A stretch of 64,000 bases of DNA from Azospirillum brasilense (GTDB taxonomy: Bacteria; Pseudomonadota; Alphaproteobacteria; Azospirillales; Azospirillaceae). How positions within the stretch are numbered: the stretch's first letter is position 1; every line of letters begins with the position of its first letter. The stretch covers positions 212,174-276,173 of the forward strand of contig NZ_QOKV01000005.1 in the NCBI RefSeq assembly GCF_008365405.1. Reading direction: 5' to 3'. Below the pieces are notes generated by a model, which saw only the letters and a list, made by a program, of their open reading frames with translations, was not told the origin of the DNA and searched no databases. The position numbers and the translations under genes were made by a program. Positions 47,315 to 57,569 of this stretch are shown here, one piece after another.

Positions 47315-47851
47315 TCACGCCTGCTTGTTCGTGGTTGCCGCCGCAGCGGTGTCGGCGGAGGCCGGAACCGGCGGCTGGGCCGGGGCCGGGACGAACTCCG
47401 CGGGCGGAGCCGGAGGAAGCGGGGCCGTGACCGGCGGTTCGGTCGCCGGCTGCGGCTGGGCCGCCGTCACCTGCGGCGATCCGACGGGAGGCACGGGGGA
47501 AGCGATCGTCGGGGTCGGGCCATCCTCCGGCGGGCTGCCGTGATAGCCGTCAGCCCCGAGGTTGGCCCCCACGTCGAAGGCGCCCTTCAGTTCCCCCTTC
47601 GGATCGATCGTGTTCTCGACCATCTTCTGGAGGTTCGTATCGCGGACCTTCAGGGCCTCCTTGCGGAGCTCGTCAAGCTCCGCCTCGCGCATCATGTCGT
47701 CGATGTGGCCCTGGAAATCGCGCGCGACGACGCGCGCCTTCTTCACCCATTTTCCCAGGGTGTAGATGGCCTTGGGCAGGTCCTTCGGGCCGATCACCAC
47801 GAGGGCGATGACCGCGATGACCATCAGTTCCGACCATGCGATGTCGAACAT
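47315..47851 (-). CDS. tatB: Sec-independent protein translocase TatB
   Basis: 178 residues. MFDIAWSELMVIAVIALVVIG helix (written only to residue 20 here: MFDIAWSELMVIAVIALVVI) then GPKDLPKAI, an amphipathic helix and a Pro/Ala-rich tail. The E in SELM and GP hinge are TatB features. Confidence 0.93.
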   Translation of the reverse strand: MFDIAWSELMVIAVIALVVIGPKDLPKAIYTLGKWVKKARVVARDFQGHIDDMMREAELDELRKEALKVRDTNLQKMVENTIDPKGELKGAFDVGANLGADGYHGSPPEDGPTPTIASPVPPVGSPQVTAAQPQPATEPPVTAPLPPAPPAEFVPAPAQPPVPASADTAAAATTNKQA

Positions 47852-47899
47852 GGCTCCTCAGCCTTTCGAAGCGGCGCGGGAATGAAGGGCGCCGGACGG

Positions 47900-48193
47900 T
47901 CAGGTGCGGGCCGTCTCGTCCTTCTTCACGCCGGGGTCGGCAGCGGGCGGAACCGGGGCGGGCGGAACCGGATGGACCGAGGACACCGGCTGGGCCGGCG
48001 GAACCGGCTGGTTCGGCAGGACCTTGGAGTCGGCACCGGGAGCAGCACCCTCTTCCTCGTCCTTCAGGCCGGCCTTGAAGTTCTTGATGCCCTTGGCGAG
48101 GTCGCCCATGACCTTCGGCAGCTTGCCGGCGCCGAACAGAAGCAGGACGATCAGAAGGACGATGACCCAATGCCAGACGCTGGAGAATCCCAT
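47900..48193 (-). CDS. tatA: Sec-independent protein translocase TatA
   Basis: 97 residues. One helix ([20 protein letters not shown]) then [18 protein letters not shown], diagnostic for TatA, and a Pro/Val tail. First gene of the Tat operon. Confidence 0.94.
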   Translation of the reverse strand: MGFSSVWHWVIVLLIVLLLFGAGKLPKVMGDLAKGIKNFKAGLKDEEEGAAPGADSKVLPNQPVPPAQPVSSVHPVPPAPVPPAADPGVKKDETART

Positions 48194-48292
48194 GACACAC
48201 GTTTCCTGAACAGGCAGCCCAATGGCGGGGCGGCACTATGGCAGAAAGGTTCCCCTCCCGCAACGATCGGTCGGGCGGAACCGCTCAAACGA

Positions 48293-49603
48293 CTAAGTGG
48301 GTGCACCGGCTGGAAAAACGAAGGCCTGACACAGGTCCATGCACACCGAAACGTGACTTTGTTCGGCGGGCAGGAACTGGCCCGGCATGCGGGAGTGCAG
48401 ATGCACCGACCCGCCCTTCCCGTCCGGCACGTCGAGATGGACCAGGCTGGTGCGCCCCAGCAGGCGCGCCGCCATCACCCGCGCCAGGACCGGCAGGTCC
48501 CCGGCGGGAACCGTGGCGGCCGGCTGTGCCGACAGTTTCAGCGCCTCCGGGCGGATCAGCACCTCGACGGCGGAGCCCTCCGCGATCTCTGTGGGGATCG
48601 AACCGACCGGCGTGTCCACCGCCCCACTCTGCACGACGCCCGCCAGCCGGTTGACCTCGCCGAAGAACTCGGCGGCGAAAGCGTTGACCGGGCGGGTGTA
48701 GAGGTCCACCGGGTTGCCGACCTGAACAACCTGGCCGGCGCGCATCAGCGCGATGCGGTCGGCCAGGAACATGGCCTCCTCCGGGTCGTGGGTAACCAGC
48801 ATGGTGGCGGCGCCGTTCTGCTTCAGCACGTGGAGCGTCTCGTCGCGCACCTGCTCGCGCAGCCGGGCGTCCAGGCCCGAGAAGGGCTCATCGAGGAGCA
48901 ACACCGCCGGGTTCGGGGCGAGCGCGCGGGCCAGCGCCACGCGCTGCTGCTGCCCGCCGGACAGGTGGTGCGGGAAGGAATCGGCGTAGCCAGCCATGCC
49001 GACCTGCCCCAGCGACTCCAACGCGCGCTTGCGCTGCGCCTCGCCGGACAGGGCGGTCAGGCCGAAGCGCACGTTGTCGAGCACCGACAGATGCGGGAAC
49101 AGCGCGTAATCCTGGAAGACGAGGCCGACGCCGCGACGTTCCGGCGGGACCGCGCCGCGTTCGTCCGCCACCACCGTGCCGCCGATCCGGACAGAGCCGG
49201 TCTGCACCGCCTCCAGCCCCGCCGCGATGCGCAGCAGCGAGGACTTGCCGCAGCCGGACGGGCCGCACAGGCAGACGATCTCCCCCGCCCCGATGGTCAC
49301 GCTGACGTCGTCAACGGCGACGACGCGCCCGTAGCGGTGGGTGACGCCGTTCAGCGCCAGGGCCTCCACCGCAATGGCGGCGCCACTGCCCTGCGGGCCG
49401 AAGGCGTCGAGGTGCCGCCCGTTGGCCGGGAGCGTGACCGGCGCGGCCTCGCAGGGAGCGCCTTGCCGCGGATCGGTCCCGCGGCTGAACAGGGCAGACG
49501 CCTTGTCGCGCAGCGCATTGCGCAGGCCGGCCGGGCGGGGTTCGGAAACGGCGTCTCCGGTCGCGGAGAAAGAACGGGCGTGGGTGACGGACGGACGATC
49601 CAT
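48293..49603 (-). CDS. Orphan ABC transporter ATPase (FbpC/PotA-like) with long N-terminal extension
   Basis: 436 residues. Walker A GPSGCGKSSLLR, Q-loop FQDYALFPHLSV, signature LSGGQQQRVALARAL and Walker B LLLDEPFSGLD are complete. The C-terminal TOBE region (about 315-430) marks an importer of the iron(III)/polyamine/sulfate class. The ATPase core only starts near residue 78; the first 77 residues are low-complexity and may be untranslated if an internal start is used. No permease or binding protein gene is nearby. Confidence 0.85.
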   Translation of the reverse strand: MDRPSVTHARSFSATGDAVSEPRPAGLRNALRDKASALFSRGTDPRQGAPCEAAPVTLPANGRHLDAFGPQGSGAAIAVEALALNGVTHRYGRVVAVDDVSVTIGAGEIVCLCGPSGCGKSSLLRIAAGLEAVQTGSVRIGGTVVADERGAVPPERRGVGLVFQDYALFPHLSVLDNVRFGLTALSGEAQRKRALESLGQVGMAGYADSFPHHLSGGQQQRVALARALAPNPAVLLLDEPFSGLDARLREQVRDETLHVLKQNGAATMLVTHDPEEAMFLADRIALMRAGQVVQVGNPVDLYTRPVNAFAAEFFGEVNRLAGVVQSGAVDTPVGSIPTEIAEGSAVEVLIRPEALKLSAQPAATVPAGDLPVLARVMAARLLGRTSLVHLDVPDGKGGSVHLHSRMPGQFLPAEQSHVSVCMDLCQAFVFPAGAPT

Positions 49604-49727
49604 GGCAGTCCCAGTCTATGGCGGTCCCAGTCTGAAGCGGCCCGGGGGTCGTTTGATGGCGGTCGATTGACCTTAGTACCGGCGCGCCGACCCCGATGCA
49701 AATGGTTCTTATTTTCGAGCGTTCCGC

Positions 49728-50381
49728 TCAGGTATCGGAATCGTCAGCGTTTTCCGATGGTTCCGCGTCCTCCAGGCCGGCCCCGCCGATGCCCAGAAGC
49801 ACGGGCCGCGAATCGAGCAGGCCGGCGGCGCGCAGATCCTCCACCCCCGGCAGGTCGCGCAGCGTCTCCAGCCCGAAATGGTCGAGGAAATAGTCGGTGG
49901 TGATCCAGGTCAGCGGGCGCCCCGGCGTCTCGCGGCGGCGGCCCGGCCGGATCCAGCCGTTCTCCATCAGGATGTCCAGCGTGCCCTTGCTGGTCGCCAC
50001 ACCGCGGATCGCCTCGATCTCGGCGCGGGTCACCGGCTGGTGGTAGGCGATGATCGCCAGCGTCTCGATGGCGGCGCGGGACAGCTTCTTGGAAACCTCC
50101 TCCTCCGGCCGCAGCAGCGGCGCGAGATCGAGCGCCGTGCGGAAGGACCAGCCGGCGCCGGTGCGGATCAGGTTCACCCCGCGCGCCGCGTAATGGACGC
50201 GCAATTCCTCCAACAGCGCCCGGACGTCGGCGTCGCGGGTCAACCGCTTGCCCAGGGTCTCCTCGTCCAGTGGGTCGGCGGAGGCGAACAGCAGAGCTTC
50301 CAGCAGGCGCAGATCGCGCAAGCGCTGCTCGACCTCCTCCGGGTTGTCGATCTCCTGGATCATGCCGTCGGGTCCGCTCAT
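49728..50381 (-). CDS. scpB: Segregation and condensation protein B
   Basis: 217 residues. Tandem winged helices: LEALLFASADPLDEETLGKR and ETLAIIAYHQPVTRAEIEAI, with GRPLTWITTDYFLDHFGL. A member of the SMC-ScpAB condensin. Overlaps the scpA stop by ATGA. Confidence 0.94.
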   Translation of the reverse strand: MSGPDGMIQEIDNPEEVEQRLRDLRLLEALLFASADPLDEETLGKRLTRDADVRALLEELRVHYAARGVNLIRTGAGWSFRTALDLAPLLRPEEEVSKKLSRAAIETLAIIAYHQPVTRAEIEAIRGVATSKGTLDILMENGWIRPGRRRETPGRPLTWITTDYFLDHFGLETLRDLPGVEDLRAAGLLDSRPVLLGIGGAGLEDAEPSENADDSDT

Positions 50382-51196
50382 TCCTCGTCGCCCTGCTCAT
50401 GCTGGTGCTCATGCCGGCGCGATGCCCGGCGGACGTAGATGGGGGAAAAGGCGCCGTCCTGGCGAAGCTCCACCCGGCCGGCCTTGGCCAGCTCCAGCGT
50501 CGCCGCGAAATGGGCGGCCAGCGCCGAGCGGGTCAGCAGCCCGCCGCGCACGCCGTCCGGCAGGAAGCTCGACAGGGTGGCCCAGTCCGGCATGCGGCCC
50601 AGCAGCTCGGACAGGCGGCGCACCGCGTCCTCCAGCGAATAGAGGCGCACCGGCTCGATGTGCAGGACGCCGCCCTCCTGGCGCTTCTTGTGCTCGCCGT
50701 AGGCCTTCAGCAGGTCGTAGAGCGTGACCTGGAAGACCGACTTTCGCAGGATGTCGAGATCCTCCGGCGCGCCGCGGGCGAAGCGGTCAATCCCGAGCTG
50801 CGGGCGGGCGAACAGCTTGGCCGCCGCCCCCTTCATCGCCTCCAGCCGCTGGAGCTGGAAGGCCAGCGCCGCCGCCATGTCCTCGCCCGACGGCTCCTCG
50901 TCCTCGACCTCCGGGATCAGCAGGCGGGACTTGAGATAAGCCAGCCACGCCGCCATGACGAGATAGTCCGCCGCCAGCTCCAGCCGCACCTTCCGCGCCT
51001 CGGCGATGAAGGCGAGATACTGGTCGGCGAGCTGGAGGATGGAGATCTTCGTCAAGTCCACCTTCTGCTCACGCCCCAGCGCCAGCAGCATGTCGAGCGG
51101 CCCCTCGAATCCGTCCAGGACGAGGACGAGCTGTTCCGCCGGGCTGGCCGCCTCGGCGCCCTCGTCCTCATGATCCGGGGGTTTCCTGCCGACCAT
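50378..51196 (-). CDS. scpA: Segregation and condensation protein A
   Basis: 272 residues. FEGPLDMLLALGREQKVDLT and ISILQLADQYLAFI are kleisin ScpA signatures; the C-terminal winged helix ends near ELRQDGAFSPIYVRR. Bridges the SMC heads with ScpB. Confidence 0.94.
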   Translation of the reverse strand: MVGRKPPDHEDEGAEAASPAEQLVLVLDGFEGPLDMLLALGREQKVDLTKISILQLADQYLAFIAEARKVRLELAADYLVMAAWLAYLKSRLLIPEVEDEEPSGEDMAAALAFQLQRLEAMKGAAAKLFARPQLGIDRFARGAPEDLDILRKSVFQVTLYDLLKAYGEHKKRQEGGVLHIEPVRLYSLEDAVRRLSELLGRMPDWATLSSFLPDGVRGGLLTRSALAAHFAATLELAKAGRVELRQDGAFSPIYVRRASRRHEHQHEQGDEE

Positions 51197-51200
51197 GCCG

Positions 51201-51893
51201 TCAGTTGCCGCTGAGGATGCGGATCAGCTCGATCATGTAATCGACCGGCGGGCCGAGCACCCAGGAGAAGACGCTGAGGTCCATGCCCAGCTCCCGCCCG
51301 ATGAAGGGCAGAAGGAAGAAGGCGCCGATCAGGATCAGCATGCCGTACTTCTCCAGCCGGGCCAGCGGGAAGGCCAGCGCGTCGGGCAGGATGCCCACGG
51401 CCACGCGCCCGCCGTCGAGCGGCGGCAGCGGGATCATGTTGAAGACCATCAGCACGACGTTGACCAGGACCGACACCTCCAGCGCGGCGCGGACCCACAT
51501 CTCGGTCGCCCCTCCCTGCGGGCTGGTGAAGCCCCAGATGATCGCCGAGACCAGCGCCAGCACGAAATTCACCCCCGGCCCGGCCAGCGCCACCCACACC
51601 ATGTCGCGGCGCGGGTGGTGCAGGCGCCCGAAATTCACCGGCACCGGCTTGGCCCAGCCGAAGACGAAGCCCGTGGTGAAATACATCACCGCCGGCAACA
51701 CCACCGTGCCCAGCGGGTCGATGTGGCGGAGCGGGTTCAGCGTCACCCGGCCCAGCCGCCATGCCGTGTCGTCGCCACGCCACATCGCCACGAAGCCGTG
51801 CGCCGCCTCGTGCATCGTGATGGCGAGGATCGCGGGGATGGCGACCGCGAAGATCATCGGTATGCGGTCGATCAGACCTTCCAGCACGCGCAT
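51201..51893 (-). CDS. Site-2 protease-type zinc metallopeptidase (M50)
   Basis: 230 residues, about six helices. Zinc motif HEAAH in TMHEAAHGFVAMWRGD and the third ligand in NMIPLPPLDGGRV. No PDZ domain, so a short cyanobacterial/RseP-unlike M50. Regularly found between nagZ and scpA; the substrate is not known. Confidence 0.9.
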   Translation of the reverse strand: MRVLEGLIDRIPMIFAVAIPAILAITMHEAAHGFVAMWRGDDTAWRLGRVTLNPLRHIDPLGTVVLPAVMYFTTGFVFGWAKPVPVNFGRLHHPRRDMVWVALAGPGVNFVLALVSAIIWGFTSPQGGATEMWVRAALEVSVLVNVVLMVFNMIPLPPLDGGRVAVGILPDALAFPLARLEKYGMLILIGAFFLLPFIGRELGMDLSVFSWVLGPPVDYMIELIRILSGN

Positions 51894-51941
51894 CTCTCCC
51901 GTTGCGCCCCCCGAATTCGCCGGGGAAGCCTAAGCATGGCT

Positions 51942-53048
51942 CTAAACCTGGGGCGTTCCCAGCAATTCCGCCAGACGCGCCCGCAGGTCGTCGGCGTCCA
52001 CCGGCTGCGCCGGGCCGCGCAGCGCCTCTGCCCGCTCCCAACGGCGGACGGCTTCCGCGCCCATCGCCGGAACGCCCTCGGCCACCGCCACCATCTCCTC
52101 CATCACGCCGTTGCAATGGAGCACGACGTCCAGCCCGGCGGCGAGGACCGCTTCCGCGCGGCCGCGCATGCCTCCGGCCAGCGCGCCCATCGACAGGTCG
52201 TCGCTGAACAGCAGCCCGTCGAAGCCGATGGGGGCGCCGCGCACCACCTCGCGCACCACCACCGCCGAGGTGCTGGCGGGCTGGTCCGGGTCGATGGCCT
52301 TCAGCACCACATGCGCGACCATGCCGAGCGGCATGTCGGCCAACGCGCGGAAGGGCGCGAAGTCGGTGGCCTCCAGCGCCGCGCGCGGGGCGTCCACCAC
52401 CGGCAGTTCGGCGTGGCTGTCGGCGAAGGCCCGGCCATGGCCGGGCAGATGCTTGACGACCGGCAACACGCCGCCGGCCATCAGCCCCTCGCAGGTCGCC
52501 CGCGCCAGATCCGCCACGCGGGCCGGATCGCCGCAAAAGGCGCGGTCGCCGATGATGTCGTGGGCGCCCTCCACCGGCACGTCGCAGACCGGGGCGCAAT
52601 CCACCGTCACGCCGCAGTCCGCCAGCATCAGCGCCAGCAGCCGGGCGTTGATGCGGGCGGCCTCCCGCCCGGCGGCGGCGTCGCGGGCTGCAAGGTCGCC
52701 GAAAGCGCGCATCGGCGGAAAAGCCGGCCAGTGCGGCGGGCGCATGCGGGCCACCCGACCGCCCTCCTGGTCGATCAGCACGGGGGCGTCGGCGCGGCCC
52801 ACCGCCGCGCGCATCTCTGCCACCAGCGCACGCACCTGTTCCGGCGTGTCGCAATTGCGCCGGAACAGGATGAAGCCCAGCGGATCGGCGTCGCGGAAGA
52901 AGGCGCGCTCGTCCGCGGTCAGCACGGTGCCGGCGGCGCCGAACACCACCGCACGGTGAGGCGCAGGATGGGCCGCGCGACGAGGTCCGGACGCGTTTCG
53001 GGCGTTCGGCAAAGCCGGATCAGGGACGGACAACCACACACCCCACAT
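51942..53048 (-). CDS. nagZ: Beta-N-acetylhexosaminidase NagZ
   Basis: 368 residues if begun at ATG 53048, which overlaps the SPOR gene by 29 bp. The family core starts near VVFGAAGTVLTADERAFFRD, so the first 30 residues may not be translated. Catalytic landmarks: LIDQEGGRVARM, KHLPGHGRAFADSHAELPVV and FSDDLSMGAL. Cleaves GlcNAc from anhydro-muropeptides in peptidoglycan recycling. Confidence 0.92.
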   Translation of the reverse strand: MWGVWLSVPDPALPNARNASGPRRAAHPAPHRAVVFGAAGTVLTADERAFFRDADPLGFILFRRNCDTPEQVRALVAEMRAAVGRADAPVLIDQEGGRVARMRPPHWPAFPPMRAFGDLAARDAAAGREAARINARLLALMLADCGVTVDCAPVCDVPVEGAHDIIGDRAFCGDPARVADLARATCEGLMAGGVLPVVKHLPGHGRAFADSHAELPVVDAPRAALEATDFAPFRALADMPLGMVAHVVLKAIDPDQPASTSAVVVREVVRGAPIGFDGLLFSDDLSMGALAGGMRGRAEAVLAAGLDVVLHCNGVMEEMVAVAEGVPAMGAEAVRRWERAEALRGPAQPVDADDLRARLAELLGTPQV

Positions 53049-53931
53049 TCTGGGACTTGAGCTGGGCGCAGACCGACTTGGCGCGCTCCTCGTCGAGGCC
53101 GACGCCCTGGATGCGGTAGAAGATGCCCTTCTCGCCCAGATCGGCCTTGGCGACCTGCATCGACAGCCCGCCGAGCGCCGCGCCGTAGCGGCTGGTCAGG
53201 CGTTTCCATTCCGTCGAGGCCTCGGCCTCGCTGCGCACCGCGGCGAGCTGGACGCGCCAGTTTCCCCCACCCGACGCCTTCGCCGGAACGGGGGCCGGCT
53301 GCGGAGCCGGGGCGGCGGCCACCGGCGGTGCGGGCTGGGGCTTCGCGGGTGCCGCAGCAGGAGGTGTCTGGGCCTGCGGCGGAGCCGGAGCCGGCTTGGC
53401 CGCCGGCGGCGGAGCCGGAATTGCGGCTACGGCGGGCGGCGGGGCCGGAGCGGCGGCGGGCGGCGCAGCTCCCTCCCCGTCCTGGCGCGGGACCGTGGTG
53501 GTCGAACCCGGCGGGGGCGGCGGCAGTTGGGCCACCGCGGGGGCCTCCGGCAGGGTCGGCGACGGAGGCACCTGGGGAGCGACGACCGGCCGCGGCAGCG
53601 GCTCCTCCGGCGGCGGCAGCAGGCGTTCGATCTGTGACTTCGACCCGCGGTCGTTCAGCCGCTCGTACACCAACTTGTCCTGGTGCGGCACTTCCATGCC
53701 GCCGGGCTGCTCCGGACGGGCCTTGGTCGGCGCGCTGTCGGCCATCAACAACGGCGGGCCGCCGTCCGGCGTGCTCTGCCCCTTGCCGCTGTAGACGACG
53801 ACGATCGCGCCGGCGAAGGCCACGATGCCGACCACCGCCAGACCGAGGCCGAGCAGACCGCGCCGACCTCCCCGCTGCGGCGGCGTGCCGTAGGGATCGC
53901 TGGCGTGGTTGACATCGCCCTCATACCTCAT
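53020..53931 (-). CDS. SPOR-domain membrane protein
   Basis: 303 residues from ATG 53931, overlapping the argS stop by ATGA. One helix (about 27-47), a long Pro/Ala-rich periplasmic spacer and a C-terminal SPOR domain (about 223-303: [20 protein letters not shown], with [10 protein letters not shown]). SPOR domains bind denuded glycan at the division septum. The position between argS and nagZ is typical for alphaproteobacteria. Confidence 0.9.
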   Translation of the reverse strand: MRYEGDVNHASDPYGTPPQRGGRRGLLGLGLAVVGIVAFAGAIVVVYSGKGQSTPDGGPPLLMADSAPTKARPEQPGGMEVPHQDKLVYERLNDRGSKSQIERLLPPPEEPLPRPVVAPQVPPSPTLPEAPAVAQLPPPPPGSTTTVPRQDGEGAAPPAAAPAPPPAVAAIPAPPPAAKPAPAPPQAQTPPAAAPAKPQPAPPVAAAPAPQPAPVPAKASGGGNWRVQLAAVRSEAEASTEWKRLTSRYGAALGGLSMQVAKADLGEKGIFYRIQGVGLDEERAKSVCAQLKSQNVGCVVVRP

Positions 53932-55688
53932 GACCGCATTTCCTCCACCGGTTCCACGCCCATCACGGCGAGACCGGAGGCGATCACCGTGGCGACCGCG
54001 CTGACCAGCGCCAGACGGGCCACCGTCACCTCCTCGTCGCCGTCGATCAGGAAGCGCAGGCTGGTGTCGTCGCGGCCCTTGTTCCACAGGGCGTGGAAGT
54101 CGCTGGCAAGGTCGTAGAGGTAGAAGGCCACGCGGTGCGGCTCGTGCGCCTCGGCGGCGGACTCGACCAGACGCGGCCAGGTCGCCATGCGCTTGGCCAG
54201 CGCCATCTCCTCCTCGCTGTCGAGACGGGCAAGGTTGGCCTTGGCGGCCAGCGCCGCCAGCGACAGGTCGGCCCTCGGCAGCGCCGTCGCGGCGTGGCGC
54301 AGGACCGAGCGGCAGCGGGCGTGGGCGTACTGCACGTAGAAGACCGGGTTGTCCTTCGACTGCTCGACGACCTTGGCGAAGTCGAAGTCCAGCGTCTGGT
54401 CGTTGCGCCGGGTCAGCATGATGAAGCGGACGACGTCGCGGCCGACCTCCTCGATCACGTCGCGCAGCGTCACGAAGGTGCCGGCGCGCTTGGACATCTT
54501 CACCGGCTCGCCGTTCTTCATCAGATGGACGAGCTGGCACAGCTTCACGTCCAGCGACGCCTTGCCCTCGGTGATCGCCGTGGTCGCCGCCTGCATGCGC
54601 TTGACGTAGCCGCCATGGTCGGCGCCCCACACGTCGATCTGCAGGTCGAAGCCGCGGCGGTGCTTGTCGTAGTGGTAAGCGATGTCGTTGGAGAAGTAGG
54701 TGAAGGAGCCGTCCGACTTCTTCAGCGGACGGTCGACGTCGTCGCCGAAGTCGGTGGACTTGAACAGGGTCTGCGGGCGCGGCTCCCAGTCGTCGGGCTT
54801 CTTGCCCTTCGGCGGCTCCAGCACGCCGACATAGATCAGGCCGCGGTCCTCCAGCGCCTTCAGCGCCGTGTCCACCGCCCCGGCCTTCACCAGCGCGCGC
54901 TCGGAGCTGTAGACGTCCATGCGGACGCCGAGGACGCCGAGGTCCTCCTTGATCCATTCCATGATGGTGGCGATGGCGAAGTCGCGGCAGGCCGGCAGCC
55001 AGTCGGCCTCGTCCGCGCCGACCCATTTGTTGCCGTCCCGCTCGGCCAGGGCCTGCCCGACCTCCTTCAGATACTCGCCGGGATAGAGGCCCGCCGGAAT
55101 CTCGCCGATGTCTTCGCCCAACGCCTCGCGGTAGCGCAGGAAGGTGGAGCGGCCCAGCACGTCGACCTGGGCGCCGGCGTCGTTGATGTAATATTCGCGG
55201 CTGACGGCGTAGCCGGCCTTCTCCAGCAGCGCGGCCAGCGCGTCGCCGAAGACGGCGCCACGGCCGTGGGCCGCGTGCAGCGGGCCGGTGGGGTTGGCCG
55301 ACACGTATTCGACGTTCACCGGACGCTGGCCGCCCAGCGCGCTCTCGCCGTAGGCGGTGCCGGCGGTCAGCACGTCGCGGATGCGGTCGCGCCAGACGTC
55401 GGCTGTCAGGCGCAGGTTCACGAAGCCCGGACCGGCGATCTCGGCGCTCGCCACGTCGGGGCGGGTCTTCAGCTTCGCCACCAGCAGCTCGGCCAGGGCG
55501 CGGGGCGGCTTGCCTGCCGGCTTGGCCAGGATCATCGCCGCGTTGGTCGACAGGTCGCCGTGCGCCGCCTCGCGCGGCGGCTCCACCGTCAGGCGCGCGG
55601 TGTCGAGCCCCGCCGGGATCTGGCCCTCGGCGGCCAGCTCGTCCAGCAGCTTGCGGATGTCGTTCTCGAAGACCTTGAAGATGTTCAT
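53928..55688 (-). CDS. argS: Arginyl-tRNA synthetase
   Basis: 586 residues. Class I HIGH-type motif [19 protein letters not shown] and a KMSKR motif ([10 protein letters not shown]), with an N-terminal Add-1 domain and C-terminal DALR anticodon-binding domain. First gene of the argS-SPOR-nagZ-M50-scpAB run. Confidence 0.96.
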   Translation of the reverse strand: MNIFKVFENDIRKLLDELAAEGQIPAGLDTARLTVEPPREAAHGDLSTNAAMILAKPAGKPPRALAELLVAKLKTRPDVASAEIAGPGFVNLRLTADVWRDRIRDVLTAGTAYGESALGGQRPVNVEYVSANPTGPLHAAHGRGAVFGDALAALLEKAGYAVSREYYINDAGAQVDVLGRSTFLRYREALGEDIGEIPAGLYPGEYLKEVGQALAERDGNKWVGADEADWLPACRDFAIATIMEWIKEDLGVLGVRMDVYSSERALVKAGAVDTALKALEDRGLIYVGVLEPPKGKKPDDWEPRPQTLFKSTDFGDDVDRPLKKSDGSFTYFSNDIAYHYDKHRRGFDLQIDVWGADHGGYVKRMQAATTAITEGKASLDVKLCQLVHLMKNGEPVKMSKRAGTFVTLRDVIEEVGRDVVRFIMLTRRNDQTLDFDFAKVVEQSKDNPVFYVQYAHARCRSVLRHAATALPRADLSLAALAAKANLARLDSEEEMALAKRMATWPRLVESAAEAHEPHRVAFYLYDLASDFHALWNKGRDDTSLRFLIDGDEEVTVARLALVSAVATVIASGLAVMGVEPVEEMRS

Positions 55689-55734
55689 CGGTTCAATTCT
55701 TGCTTTAGGTCTGGGCCGGTTAGGTCTTGGCCGT

Positions 55735-56934
55735 TCAGGTCTTGGCGTCCATGTCGAACAGGCGGGCGTATTCGGCGAGCGCGTAGCGGTCGGTCATCCC
55801 GGCGATGTAGTCGGCGACCAGCCTCGCCAGCACTGTCCGGTCCCCGTGCCCGCCCTGTCTGGCGATCTCCTCCTGCCATTGCGTCGGCAGGGTGTTCGGC
55901 TCGGCCAGGAACAGGTCGAACAGGGCGGTGACCACCCGCTTGCACTTGCTCATTTCCCGGTTCACCCGGTAATGGCGGTACATGCGCTGTTTCAGGAAGG
56001 CGCGCAAGGGCCGCTGCGCCTCGACCATCGCGGGGGAGAAGCTGACGACCGCCTCCGGCAGGGCGCGCAGCTCGGCGGCGCTGCCCGGACGGTGGCGGTC
56101 CAGCCGCTCCCGCGTCTCGGCCAGCAGGTCGACGATCATGTTGTTGATCATCCGCCGGATCGTCTCGTGGATCAGGCGGGAGCGCTCCAGCCCCGGATAG
56201 CGGTCGCAGACCTGCCGCACCACCGGGCCGACCAGCGGCAGCTCCGCCACCTCGTCCACCGTGAACAGGCCGGCGCGCAGCCCGTCGTCGATGTCGTGGT
56301 TGTTGTAGGCGATGTCGTCGGCCAGGGCCGCCACCTGCGCCTCGGCGCCCGGGTTGGTGTGAAGCTCCAGGTCGCAGCGCTCCTGGAAGGCGGCCAGGGT
56401 CGTCGGCAGCCTTTCACCATCGCGAAGAGGCAGCAGCGGGCCGTTGTGCTTGACCACGCCCTCCAGCGCTTCCCAGGTCAGGTTCAGCCCGTCGAAATCG
56501 GCGTAACGCCGCTCCAGCATCGTCAGGATGCGCAGCGTCTGGTCGTTGTGGGCGAAACCGCCATAGGGCGCCATGCAGGCGTTCAGCGCGTCCTCTCCGG
56601 CATGGCCGAATGGGGTGTGGCCGAGATCGTGGGCGAGCGCCACCGCCTCCGCCAGATCCTCGTTCAGCCCCAGCGCGCGGCTGATCGAGCGGGCGATCTG
56701 CGCCACCTCCAGGCTGTGGGTCAGGCGTGTGCGGAAATAGTCGCCCTCGTGATAGACGAAGACCTGCGTCTTGTACTTCAGCTTGCGGAAGGCGCCGGAA
56801 TGCACGATGCGGTCGCGGTCGCGCTGGTAGCACGAGCGCGTCGGGCTTTCCGGCTCCGGGAACAGCCGGCCGCGCGTCTGTGCGGGGTCGCAGCCATAGG
56901 GCGCCGGGCGATCCTGGAAGAAGTCCGCCGTCAT
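55735..56934 (-). CDS. dgt: Deoxyguanosinetriphosphate triphosphohydrolase-like protein
   Basis: 399 residues from ATG 56934 ([14 protein letters not shown]). HD-domain ligands in [18 protein letters not shown] and [16 protein letters not shown], with [15 protein letters not shown] later. Hydrolyses dNTPs to deoxynucleoside and triphosphate. It lies 46 bp upstream of argS and is divergent from erpA. Confidence 0.93.
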   Translation of the reverse strand: MTADFFQDRPAPYGCDPAQTRGRLFPEPESPTRSCYQRDRDRIVHSGAFRKLKYKTQVFVYHEGDYFRTRLTHSLEVAQIARSISRALGLNEDLAEAVALAHDLGHTPFGHAGEDALNACMAPYGGFAHNDQTLRILTMLERRYADFDGLNLTWEALEGVVKHNGPLLPLRDGERLPTTLAAFQERCDLELHTNPGAEAQVAALADDIAYNNHDIDDGLRAGLFTVDEVAELPLVGPVVRQVCDRYPGLERSRLIHETIRRMINNMIVDLLAETRERLDRHRPGSAAELRALPEAVVSFSPAMVEAQRPLRAFLKQRMYRHYRVNREMSKCKRVVTALFDLFLAEPNTLPTQWQEEIARQGGHGDRTVLARLVADYIAGMTDRYALAEYARLFDMDAKT

Positions 56935-57153
56935 GGCGCGGACACTACCGACGCAAACCGCGCTGTGCAACGGCGAAGGCGGAGACCCGCCGAGACATCC
57001 GGCAGCCGCAAGCATGCATTCGGGCACAGGCGAACCGCAGGTCAGGCATGAGTTCGCCGGACATGCCTTTGACGAAAGGCGGACGCACCCTTACATTCGT
57101 CATCGTGTCGTCTGTCCCGCGAAACACCCCCGCGAAACACCGAGGTCCGTCCC

Positions 57154-57522
57154 ATGCCCGACACCGCCCTTCCCGCCACCGCGCAAGAGGGTGCGCGCGT
57201 TCTCGCCGTGTCCGACAGCGCCGCCAAGCGCGTCGCCTTCCTGATCGAGCACGAGGGTGACCCGGCCCTGATGCTGCGCCTGACGGTGTCGGGCGGCGGC
57301 TGCTCCGGCTTCCAGTACGGCTTCGCCTTCGACGCCACGGCGAACGAGGACGACCATGTCTTCGAGAAGAACGGCGTGAAGGTCGTCACCGACGACGCCT
57401 CGCTGGACCTGCTGGCTGGCTCCACCCTCGATTATGTCGAGGACCTGATGGGGGCCGCCTTCCAGATCAAGAACCCGAACGCTACGGCCTCCTGCGGCTG
57501 CGGCAACTCCTTCGCCGCCTGA
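57154..57522 (+). CDS. erpA: A-type iron-sulfur carrier ErpA/IscA
   Basis: 122 residues with the three cluster cysteines: SGGGCSGFQYGFAFD and, at the end, CGCGNSFAA. Delivers Fe-S clusters to apoproteins. An extra 20 residues precede the fold. ErpA is favoured over IscA because the gene lies outside an isc operon beside dgt, a common alphaproteobacterial layout. Confidence 0.92.
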   Translation: MPDTALPATAQEGARVLAVSDSAAKRVAFLIEHEGDPALMLRLTVSGGGCSGFQYGFAFDATANEDDHVFEKNGVKVVTDDASLDLLAGSTLDYVEDLMGAAFQIKNPNATASCGCGNSFAA

Positions 57523-57569
57523 CGGGTCCTTTTTTCCCCCTGGCCTTTGCCGAACAAGAAGAACACGAC

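Noticed and set aside
57523..57569. T-rich run after erpA as a terminator
   Set aside because: The six T follow no convincing stem, and xth starts only 47 bp on, so read-through is more likely.
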